A DNA stretch of 23,189 nucleotides, taken from contig JASANC010005562.1 in assembly GCA_030248135.1 (NCBI GenBank), positions 1 to 23,189 of the forward strand, in the 5' to 3' direction. This document shows, one piece after another, positions 1 through 8,800 of this stretch. The notes beneath the pieces are model-generated. The model saw nothing but the letters and a program-made list of their open reading frames with translations, was not told where the DNA came from and did not search any database. Made by a program: the position numbers and the translations under genes. The DNA is from Theristus sp. LFF4_11. Its lineage: Eukaryota > Nematoda > Chromadorea > Monhysterida > Xyalidae. Position 1 is the stretch's first letter. Every line of letters begins with the position of its first letter.

Positions 1-28
1 TGGATATGTTATAGAGTTGGACTGTACA
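1..28. repeat. Right end of a Tc1-like MITE, cut by window edge
   Basis: The first bases contain ATAGAGTTGGACTGTA, a close match to the terminal repeat TTAGAGTTCGACTGTA of the complete elements at 6844-7084 and 4365-4512. Only the right end lies in the window. The terminus ends in ACTG-TA, as expected for a Tc1/mariner-type element inserted at a TA dinucleotide. Confidence 0.55.
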
Positions 29-461
29 GTGAGAACCGTCGTGTTCATTTGGTCCCGACATAATTCATTTTATTTCGCGAAACGCATGAACTTCGAGAAA
101 ACTGCAGTAAGAACTGCTTGGACAAAATATTGAGCACAAAAAAAGGAACTATTTTCCTTTCAACTGCTGCTTCAATACCGTGATGTGATTTAGTCCTCTG
201 TTTTCGTGTGCTCTCACAATTGTTCTTGTGATGTTTTTGTTCTGTTTCTGTTTCTTGTCGCACAAAAAACACGTGTGCATTATAAAAAAATTGTTAATTT
301 TGAACAGAAATAGCTGTGAGTGAATAAAAAATCTCAAATTGTGGATTTTCATGAAATGTGAAACGGCAACGACAGGATACACATGTGGCTCAAACCTCAT
401 CCCAGCAAACACCTCGAAAAAAAGTCTCATCTCCACCTAAAGAAAGTGCAATCAAAATAAC
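29..461. other. Non-coding stretch, nothing recognised
   Basis: AT-rich sequence with only short open frames. None shows a domain, signal peptide or splice-consistent continuation that I can support. Confidence 0.5.
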
Positions 462-612
462 GCGGATTTAGACCATTTTTAGCTAAAACGCCAGGGTCCA
501 AACCAGAAAAATGGACAAAACGCCGTCAAGTAAAACGCCATCGAATTTTTCTGTCATTCGTTACACCGTTCGGCGGGGTCTCGAATCCGCCGAACGCATG
601 GGAGACTGATGC
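462..612 (-). mobile_element. Diverged tRNA-derived SINE copy
   Basis: This segment is collinear with the SINE at 4780-4945: a TTTTTAGC box, then an ACGCCGTC(A/G)AGTA block, then a (T)TGTCATT block, then CGGCGGGG(T)CTCGA. Read on the minus strand, the head carries GGATTCGAGACCC, close to a polymerase III B box (GGTTCGANTCC). The copy is clearly older than the other two and has no recognisable A box or CAA tail. Confidence 0.55.
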
Positions 613-689
613 AAACCCAGAAGCCCGATTTTAAGAAAACTGTTGTCGTGGTTTTTCAAACAAAAACTCGTTTTGTGTAAAAAAGAAGT

Positions 690-764
690 CCATCCTTGCT
701 TCATACATCGCATGATCACCAACCAATCAGCTGACAGCCTATAATTTAGAGTTCGACTGTACAT
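690..764. repeat. Right half of a Tc1-like MITE
   Basis: The segment with GATCACCAACCAATCAGCTG followed by TATAATTTAGAGTTCGACTGTA matches the right part of the complete element at 6844-7084. A matching left terminus is not visible, so this copy is truncated or has lost its left half. Confidence 0.6.
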
Positions 765-1445
765 TTCTTGTTGTTGTGCGCATATTACTTATCGTTTCAT
801 CACAAGCGCATGCAATTTACAAAAACAATCGAAAGCGAAAGTGTTAGTGTAAATCAATTCACAGTATTCAGTACTCAGATTTCTTGATTGCTATATCACT
901 TTGCTGTTCGTATAGCAAGAGTGAATTTGATTTGATTTCAACTACACTGCACTTTCCCCCTATAAGTTCATTCATTATGCTTTTTCATTCCATGATTGTT
1001 TGATGCTTGGGCTTTAAATCAGTCATAATTTTGTGTACAACAACACGCAACCACATACAATCACTTCACTATGGTTATAATTCAAATTGTTCAGCATATA
1101 AACTTTCTAGAGCGGAAGCTGAAAGTTCACATAGTTTGTTTAATTTTTCACATGTATCAATCTCGATAACAACAACAAACAAGTGTGTTTTGTCTTGCGC
1201 AGTTTACACGCGTGTGTGTAGCAATAAACACAGTGTTTAGCTGTTTGAACTTGCTGAAACAGAAAAACAGCAAAAGTGGCGGATTTCGATAGTATCCTCC
1301 TGTTGTACAACAATCAAATGAAATTTCCGGTTTTATTTTGGATCTATACGCAGACTAGAGTGTACATTCACGTCCAAGAACATTATCTCGCTTTTGAACA
1401 GAATTGACAACCTTTGACAACGTTTTTTGTTTAGAAAAAAGAATC
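765..1445. other. Upstream region of the DB-module gene
   Basis: No gene is seen. The sequence is AT-rich and probably contains the promoter of the downstream gene, but I see no clear TATA box or other named element. The last part ends in a likely trans-splice acceptor. Confidence 0.45.
1423..1434 (+). promoter_or_regulatory. Possible SL trans-splice acceptor
   Basis: A T-rich tract ending in TTTGTTTAG lies 11 bases before the ATG at 1446. Nematode pre-mRNAs are often trans-spliced with a spliced leader at such a site just before the start codon. The position and composition fit, but this is inference from sequence only. Confidence 0.45.
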
Positions 1446-4400
1446 ATGTTTCGACTAACGCTGATTGTTCTGTTAGCAGCGAGCATTCGCCACTCCAATG
1501 CGGTATCCTGCAGTTTGTTGAGGTAAAGCTCTTCAAAAATCGTTTCTTCTTTAATCTATCTTTTTTATTTTTTTAATCCTTTTTCTGATTGCAGGTGTGA
1601 AGCGTGTGAACTGGATGCGAAAGTTGTGGAATTTTGTCCCGACTACTGTGAACAGTGCGCTCAGGGATCGACGGAACCGGTCAGTGGAAAAAACCAGTAG
1701 AGACAAATCAGCAAAGTGTTCTGTCAAAAAGCGACAGTACAGATAAAAAAAGCGCAGCATTTTCCCCCGCCATAAAACCCTGGTCTGAACACAGTGAACA
1801 CACAGTCTGTGGCTTTGTCAAACCGAATGAAAAGGAAACATTTTTGCGCAGTGTGTAGTTTTGCACGCAGTGCAAGTCTGAAGTCCAGTGTACTCTGTTA
1901 TAACACAGTGTTGCACAGTCTCAAACAAACACACAGGCACAAACTTGAGCGCTTTCTCATGTGTGTGTGTGTGTGCGTGTTTGTCTTTGACTGTGTGTGC
2001 AGCATTACTGTGTCGCAAACAGAAGTGCACTGTTTTCAGACTGGTACTTTATCACGTTTCAGCCGTCAACAACAACAACAAGCACAACAACCACAACAAC
2101 AAGCACACCAGCAACCACCACTCCGAAGACCACGTTCAAGATCGCTCTGCCACTGACGGCGACGACACGGACAACAACGGACCGCACGAAAACCACACGC
2201 GAAAGTCTGCTCGATCCACTCGTGAGTGACTTATTGATCCGTTTTTGTTCAGAATTTCCGTTCTATGCCGTTCTATCTTCTATCGGGATCTTTGTTTCCT
2301 GCGACAGGTTTCCTCCGACAGGTTCAAGCAAACGTATTTTAGATCAACGTCGACTATGAGTACGGTCCTTCGGAGCCAATCGTGCCCGTGCACTCATCGC
2401 ATTTCATTGGCGGTCCGGTGTTTCACTTCCCGCAGCCGCAGCCCGGTCAGGATGAACATAACGAACTGGACAAATTGTTCGACCGTTTGCAAGTTCGTGC
2501 AGAACTATTTTTTAGGTGCTCAACAAATGATTGGCCGCTATAAGCATCGGATGCAGCTGATCAGGTTTTTGAGATCATGGCTAAAAATTGACAGATAAAC
2601 ACATGAAGTTTGCTGTTTGCGGTTTCGCCAGGTTGACGCATACTGCGGTGCCCCTGGCTCGTCAGTGCGTTGGACGTCAGGCAGAACTGCACAAAAGCGT
2701 TATACTTCCACAAGAGATCTTATAATGTTACTTTAAAAACATCACAATCTGTCAAAATCAAGCATCCCGGGCAAAAACCAGCCGTTGTTTATTGCGAGCG
2801 AAAATGCAATCAATGCATAAAATTCAATTCAATTGTAATTCTCACTGCAGGCGCTACTCGGCCGCACATCTCCAGGCGGCAGTCATCGGTCCTCAACCAC
2901 CGAGCACGGCACCACTCGTCACGTCTCGCATCCACGTCTCCCGCTCGGTCCCCGCTCCGAGCACCAACGAATCGGCAGTGGTCACGTGAGGCCATCGAAC
3001 TTGGCGGCGCGCAGTTTGCCAACCGTCAACAGCCCACGAGACTTCTTTCATCATCAGCAGACGACGTCGACTACAGCACGACCACTGGGGGCTTGGCATC
3101 GACAGCAATTCAGCCGGGGACCTTTGCAGCGGGGACCAGGTCACCAAGGACACTCTGTCAGGGGACCTTCACAGCAGGGACTAGGTCACCAAGGACACTC
3201 TGTCAGGGGACCTTCACAGCAGGGACCAGGTCACCAAGGACACTCTGTCAGGGGACCTTCACAGCAGGGACCAGGTCACCAAGGACACTCTGTCAGGGGA
3301 CCTTCTCATCGGGGACCAGGTCACCAACTGCACTCGATCGAGGAATCGTCGGGGCCACTGAATCGTAGGACCATCGGAACCCCATCGGGACCTGGTCATC
3401 AGGAGCGTCCAGTCTTGGCTCCTTGGCAAAGGTCGCAGTTCAACGCGTGGCGGTCGTCACTAACAGCGCCAACAACGACGCCACGACCATGGACGCCGCG
3501 AACAACGACGCCACAACCATGGACGCCGCGAACAACGACGCCACGACCATGGACTCCGCGAACAACGACGCCACGACCATGGACGCCACGAACAACGACT
3601 GCCGAACGAAGCACGACCGACGCGACCGAGTTGTTTACGTTGTCACGCGAGCAACTAGACGATGGCGAAGAGGCGGATCTGTCGGATTTGACGAATCTGT
3701 TTGGTCTTCAAGTTCGTCAGCGACGCCCGCTGGTGAGCAGGAGCAAGACGACGACGACAACGACCACTGCGGTGATTGGCTGGGTGGGCTTGCATTTGCG
3801 GAAAAAGAATCGGTTTGCTTTTTGTTCGTTGTCCGAATCACTGACGTGCAAAGCCTAACACGGCCTTTTTTGTAGCCTTGAGTGTGGAGAAAAAGAAGAA
3901 CGACAGTATCTGGTTCGGTTGAAATGAAATATACCACTTTTGTGGCTAAATACAGTTTCTTGCAACCTTTCTTTCTGTTTTTTCGCGAGCTCTGACAGCC
4001 GACACAAACAATGTGACAGGTTTCAACGAACCTGCTATACGTTCTAGGCACCGATTTGCCCGCAAGTGCCGCACTTCACGCCGTGTGTCGAGTACCCGGA
4101 CGCCAACCAGCAGTACTACAGCTGTTGTCGGCCGCTGGGCAAGGGCTGTCAGGAGATCTGCAACTATGAGACGTCGCTGATCGACGTTGGTATTGTGGAT
4201 TTATATTCAAACGTGTCAGACGGAAATGACTTCATATTCGAGTTGTCACTCTGTGCTGTACGAATAGTGTCGGATTATTCAGATTCGCGAGCTCTGTATT
4301 CTGCAAACATAAGTGACCGGTTCAAGCAACCACACTGTACTCGGCCGTATGTCTGCGTTGCACATACAGTCTAACTCTATAACATGATCAACTAAGCTGA

Positions 4401-5155
4401 TTGGTTTGGTGATCACGTGATGCATGGATTCTATGCAAACCAAACACTGCCTCAGCACAGAATGCATGCATCAACCAATCAGCTGGTTGAATATGTTATG
4501 TTAGCGTTTGTACGGCTGGTGCAACACGCGTATGGGGGTTTCCAAACTTTTGCTCGCCACTGTAGATTCCGTTACTCTGCTGTGTACAAAATAACGTCTG
4601 CTCATGCAGATCCGTGACGCCGTCACTAGCGGCCGCTGTGCCGCACACGCCCTGCAGCAAGTGTTCGCTTGTGGCGCCGGCTTCACGGACGCCACGGCCT
4701 GCTGCGAGGCGACGGGCGTCTTCGCGGGCGGGCGCGACTTCTGTCGACCGTTCTGCAATCCCGTGCAAGGTCGGCCCGGATTGTTGTTGTTGTTGGGGTT
4801 TTAGGCGATGTTTTTAGCCAGGGCTAACCAAGAGAAGCGTACAGAACGCCGTCGAGTAGGGTGCCCATCGAGTTTCTACTTGTCATTGAGTGCCTATACA
4901 CCCCTCGGCGGGGCTCGATCCCCCGAACAGACAGTCTGAAGTTCCATTCATGGAGATTAAGGCGCATAGCGCGCGCCACTTCGCTGCATTCATGAAGCAA
5001 AAGAACAGCGCAGCCGATAAAAACACGAATGAATTGAACTGAACATTGACCTTCCAGGTCTACCATTGAGCTCCGACGGCAAATACGCGCAGTGTCTTGG
5101 TCTGATGCCAAAGATCAACAAATGCTACTGGGCTGGCATCAACTTGCGCACATGA
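1446..5155 (+). CDS. Secreted DB-module protein with tandem repeats
   Basis: Eight exons: 1446-1522, 1595-1679, 2063-2221, 2343-2492, 2851-3732, 4048-4185, 4610-4769, 5058-5155. All reading phases join, giving 582 residues. Residues 1-19 look like a signal peptide (MFRLTLIVLLAAS, cleavage after SNA). Then come a Cys-rich stretch with CEAC and CPDYCEQC (about 27-45), a Thr-rich linker (55-85), five 15-residue repeats (RGPSQQGPGHQGHSV type, about 247-321), four 10-residue repeats (TTPRPWTPRT type, about 365-404) and an acidic segment (ELFTLSREQLDDGEEADLSD). The C-terminus matches the nematode DB module: CPQVPHFTPC, DANQQYYSCCRPLG, CQEICNYE, then RCAAHALQQVFACG, ATACCEATGV and DFCRPFCNP (about 455-550). 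The protein should be extracellular, probably disulfide-rich matrix or cuticle; its molecular role is unknown. The exon 4 donor at 2492 and the direct join to 2851 are the weakest steps; a small extra exon near 2632 cannot be excluded. Confidence 0.82.
1680..2062 (+). other. Intron 2 of the DB-module gene, with GT microsatellite
   Basis: The intron runs from donor GTCAGT after GAACCG to acceptor ACGTTTCAG. It contains a short (TG)n-rich tract near 1960-2000. The open frames here are not splice-supported and are left out. Confidence 0.6.
2493..2850 (+). other. Intron 4 of the DB-module gene
   Basis: The donor is CAA|GTTCGT and the acceptor is TCACTGCAG|GCG, both phase 0. A candidate mini-exon after TTCGCCAG at 2631 (reading VDAYCGAPGS) was considered. 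It finds no donor that keeps the following exon in the frame ending at 3732. Confidence 0.5.
3117..3341 (+). repeat. Coding minisatellite, 45 bp x 5
   Basis: Five tandem 45-bp units (3117-3161, 3162-3206, 3207-3251, 3252-3296, and a diverged 3297-3341). The second, third and fourth are almost identical. The period is a multiple of three, so each unit adds 15 residues rich in Gly, Pro, Gln and His to the DB-module protein. Confidence 0.9.
3472..3591 (+). repeat. Coding minisatellite, 30 bp x 4
   Basis: Four tandem 30-bp units begin ACAACGACGCCACGACCATG and differ at only one or two bases. Each codes for ten residues of the TTPRPWTPRT type. The Thr/Pro composition suggests an extended, possibly O-glycosylated spacer before the DB module. 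Confidence 0.9.
3733..4047 (+). other. Intron 5 of the DB-module gene
   Basis: It runs from donor CTG|GTGAGC to acceptor CGTTCTAG|GCA. Both borders are phase 0 and join the acidic linker to the first DB-module exon. Nothing else is recognised in it. Confidence 0.7.
4365..4512. mobile_element. Tc1-like MITE in intron 6 of the DB gene
   Basis: Terminal inverted repeats of about 45 bp: the left end begins TACAGTCTAACTCTATAAC, and the right end, reverse complemented, begins TACAAACGCTAACATAAC. Both continue into (A)GCTGATTGGTT. The element is about 148 bp, has no coding capacity, and has TA at both edges. It belongs to the same family as 6844-7084. Confidence 0.7.
4780..4945 (-). mobile_element. 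tRNA-derived SINE copy in intron 7 of the DB gene
   Basis: This is the reverse complement of the SINE at 15173-15367. It has a (TTG)n tract, which is the CAA tail on the other strand, then TAGGCGATGTTTTTAGCC, then the body, then CGGCGGGGCTCGATCCCCCG, which includes the B box. The head is shortened just beyond the B box, so the A box is missing and the copy should be inactive. Confidence 0.8.
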
Positions 5156-5496
5156 AAATTAGTGTGAACAACTTTTCCAAACTGTGATTTTTCTGGTCTT
5201 TCATTCAATGACGCAATTGTTCCATATCTCAGGGATATTTGTACAGTTTCAGTTCTCATGAATTTTGTGATATGCAAATATTGGTAGTTTGCTGTCTGTG
5301 ATTGAGTTTTTTGTTGATTTGACTGTTTCATTAAAGGTTGTGGTTGGTTAGTAGTTCGTCTATATTTTTAATTTTTCTTCGCTTGTCGATTTGGTGAATT
5401 TTTAATAAATGTAAACTTTTAAACGTCATAACCTGTTCACAAATAAAAGTTTCGATCAAAAGAAAAACACTTCATCATGTTAAACAAAATTGTTCT
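5156..5496 (+). other. 3' region of the DB-module gene
   Basis: No coding sequence. AATAAA hexamers at about 5403-5408 and 5442-5447 are candidate poly(A) signals, roughly 250-290 bp after the stop codon. Confidence 0.5.
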
Positions 5497-5832
5497 AAGT
5501 GGTGTCCGTGTCCGTTGCGGTGTTTGTATACCGGAAATAAAAAGTAGCTGAATAAAACAGCCGACGGTCGTTTCGAAACTCTTATCCCGTTTCTTTTGGA
5601 CTCAAACTCAATCTGCGCTTTGATAGGCAAACAGTTTCACGTATGACGCGGGAATTCAAAATTGGTATAGCGAACCGAGCCCCCAAATTGCCCGGTAAAA
5701 ATGAAACTAGCTTCCGTTCCAGGTCTGCAAACGTATTTTACGTCGCAGAACCAAAAAAAATTGGTAATAGCTGGTTGTGAGTTACGTTCATCTCCGGGGA
5801 CACCGCGGCGGACCGGACACCGGACACCACTT
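5497..5832. mobile_element. GTGTCC-type MITE between two genes
   Basis: The left end begins AAGTGGTGTCCGTGTCCG and the right end is its imperfect reverse complement, ending CGGACACCGGACACCACTT. Terminal repeats are about 35 bp and the element about 336 bp, with no coding capacity. An internal CCGGAAATAAAAAGTAGCTG motif recurs in other family members near 13608, 14231 and 18764. I could not fix a target duplication. Confidence 0.65.
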
Positions 5833-5858
5833 GGGGGATATTTTTCATTTTAGCGCGT

Positions 5859-8800
5859 TCAAACATCCGGTTGAGCCTTGACGTCGTCCACAGTATTCAC
5901 CCGTTTCGTGACGCAATTGAAAACGAAATACCAAACGTGAAGTGCGCATTGGATCAGCGTTATAAGGCTGATGCCAGCGGCGAGTCCCAGTTGCCCGCCG
6001 ACATTCGCAATCAACTCCTCGATCGGCACGTGCTCGAACCACTTGGTGATGGCCACCTGTAAAGGTCCGTTCATGATGACGTAGACGGATGCGTCACGTC
6101 ACGTCACGTCACGTCACGTCACGTAACGTCACGTCACGTCACGTCACGTCATGTCATGTCATGTCACGTCATGTCATGTCACGTTACTTCACTACACGTC
6201 ACGTCACGTCTCGTCACGTCACGTCACGTCACGTCAGTTCGTGTAATTCCGTCACTGCCGTCCATACCGACGAAAATGATCACAACGGGACCGGGGACAC
6301 AACATTTTTCAGCGTGTCCGTCTTACGTCCATTCTGTCCAGGTAGATGTCGACGAGGGCGATGTGCTTCTGCAACAGTTTCTCGGTGATGTTGATCGGTT
6401 TGTTCAACGCCCGCAGATAGTCGAGCACGTTACGGCGTTGATTGTGCACCGGAAACAGGCTGACCAGCACGCGAGCGGTGGGCCAGAGCGCGTCACACAG
6501 CGCCGGGCAGGTGCGATAGCAGCTGGAGATTGGGAATTTTATGAAAAAAAATGCTTTTCTTGTAAAATTTTTCTGTTTCGAATGCGGGGAGAATGGATTA
6601 GTTTGTTACCGATGGCGAATTCTCTCAGTACACCAAACAATTTTGCTCAGTAAATGGTTTCAGTAGACGTTCTCAGGTGATTTATAATGCAGTCAGTCAA
6701 ATTGAGAGTCATTTGTCTCAGGGACTGCTCGCTGAGCCAGCAAGTCGGTGGGTTCAGGTTATAGCCAACAAATTCCTGGTCCGAAGTTCATCGGCTTTAT
6801 GCGCTACCGCGGTACCCCTCAGGTGTCCGCACTGCTCTGCAGATACTATCGAACTCTAAATTATAGGGAATCAGCTGATTGGCTGGGCAAACCGAACTCC
6901 GTTCCCATGCACAGCAGATTCTGCACAGAAAGCATGCATCCCGTGATCACCAACGAATCAGCTGATTCCATATAACTTAAGGCGCATTCATGAAGCAGTA
7001 TTTAGTGACGCGCAACTGTGTTAAAACATAGCTACGCGGTCACAAAATAGTGCTTCATGAATGCCCCATTAGAGTTCGACTGTACTAACGTAAGAAGTCT
7101 CTGCAGCAACGCGGACTGATTGCCCGCCGCCATTTCCCGCATTCTACTCAGACACGATGCCGCTTCATCCAGTTCGCACGTTCGCAGCAGTCTGCTCTGC
7201 AGCATCGGAATGCAGTCGCACAGCTGCACGAATTCATGAAGGCGACAGTCCTCGCGGCAGTTTGTCATTGAGTAATAGGAATCGGGTAATATCTGCGGGA
7301 AGAAATGAAACGAATTATTGCAAATACGTTTTTTGGTGATTTTTACCATCATTTTACTGATTTTTGTACTGGACGCATGGCGCTGCCTTGGCTTCTCTTT
7401 CCTTTTTGTCTTGTTAGCATAGCAAAGTGTTGCATATAAGGTTCTTCCCACTTAATAAGACCCCCACCCAAAAGTGGGCGGAGTGTCACACAGCGGAAGA
7501 CCCAAAAATTCCAAATTTTGACATGGTTAAATCCCACTGTGTTTATAAGGCCCGGACATCCTAATCTTCGCTTTATAAGACCTCCTCCCAGTCGTCACAG
7601 AAAAGTATCATTTTTTTCAAAAATTTTTGATTTCTAAATTTATATAAAGAGACCTTACATGCACGACTTTACGGTATGTGGTGTGTTTATAAACAAAAAG
7701 CCATTCGGTCCCGGACTTTCCTTACCTTCAAATAGGTATTTTTACGACAAGGCGGCGAATACATCTCGAATCGGCTTTGTTTCAGTTGATTGCCGACGAT
7801 TGCGACCGGCACATAAGTGTGAAACCCTGCATGCATGGCAAAAACAATGGTTATCTTGACGTTATTCGGAGTTTCAAAGTTCACAAAGTTTTCACATTAA
7901 AAACTCATCTCCTGTCACTCGTTTTCACCGACCCGGAGCAACGGTCAACCAATCCTGACTGCTCAATTGCTGTCCGTACGAGATTTGCAACGCGAAACCC
8001 TCGTCTGCGTAGTTATTCACGATCATATCAAGGTACTCACGATGGTCGGAGTTCAGCAAAAGTGTCAGTCCGCCTTTTAGACCTGCAAAATTGGATCAAC
8101 AATGGGTTGAAAGTTTGGACAAGTACAAACGGTTTGACACAGAGACTAAACCTTTGTCTAGTCCACACCTGACAAAGCCTAAGCTTTTTGAACCCCAAGC
8201 CTAAGCCTAAGCCAAAGCCTAAGCCTAAGCCTATGCCTATGCCTAAGCCTAAGCCTAAGCCTAAGTCTAAGCCAAAGTTCGTTTTTTTAATTAATGAAAA
8301 AATTAATTTAAAAAATCCCAACTTTTTCAAAAAAAATTTATTTAAAAAAAATTTCTAACCCTAAACCTAAGCCTAAGCCTAAGCCGAAGACTAAGCCTAG
8401 GCCTAAGCCTAAGCCTAAGCCTACGCCTAAGCCTACGCCTAAGCCTAAGCCTAAGCCGAAAACTAAGCCTAGGCCTAAGCCTAAGCCTAAGCCTACGCCT
8501 AAGCCTACGCCTAAGCCTAAGCCTAAGCCTAAGCCTAAGCCTAAGCCTAAGCCTAAGCCTAGCCTAAGCCTAAGCCTAAGCCTAAGCCTAAGCCTAAGCC
8601 TAAGCCTAAGCCTAAGCCTAAGCCTAAGCCTAAGCCTAAGCCTAAGCCTAAGCCTAAGCCTAAGCCTAAGCCTAAGCCTAAGCCTAAGCCTAAGCCTAAG
8701 CCTAAGCCTAAGTCTAAGCCTAAGCCTAAGCCTAAGCCTAAGCCTAAGCCTAAGCCTAAGCCTAAGCCTAAGCCTAAGCCTAAGCCTAAGCCGAAGCCTA

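Larger units (their letters stand above)
6523..7089 (-). other. Intron 7 of the DEG/ENaC gene, half MITE
   Basis: The donor is TTAC|GTTAGT and the acceptor CAATCTCCAG. About 240 of its 567 bp are the MITE at 6844-7084. The rest (6523-6843) shows nothing recognisable. Confidence 0.75.

Noticed and set aside
2632..2720. Possible extra exon of the DB-module gene (VDAYCGAPGS)
   Set aside because: It has an acceptor-like TTCGCCAG, but I found no donor that restores the frame required by the next exon. Skipping it leaves all phases consistent.
3635..4051. 138-codon minus-strand open frame
   Set aside because: It overlaps the end of the repeat exon and intron 5 of the DB gene antisense; no family motif or splice support.
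4946..5012. Another copy of the Harbinger-like MITE
   Set aside because: CATTCATG motifs occur twice but in direct, not inverted, orientation, and no duplication is visible.
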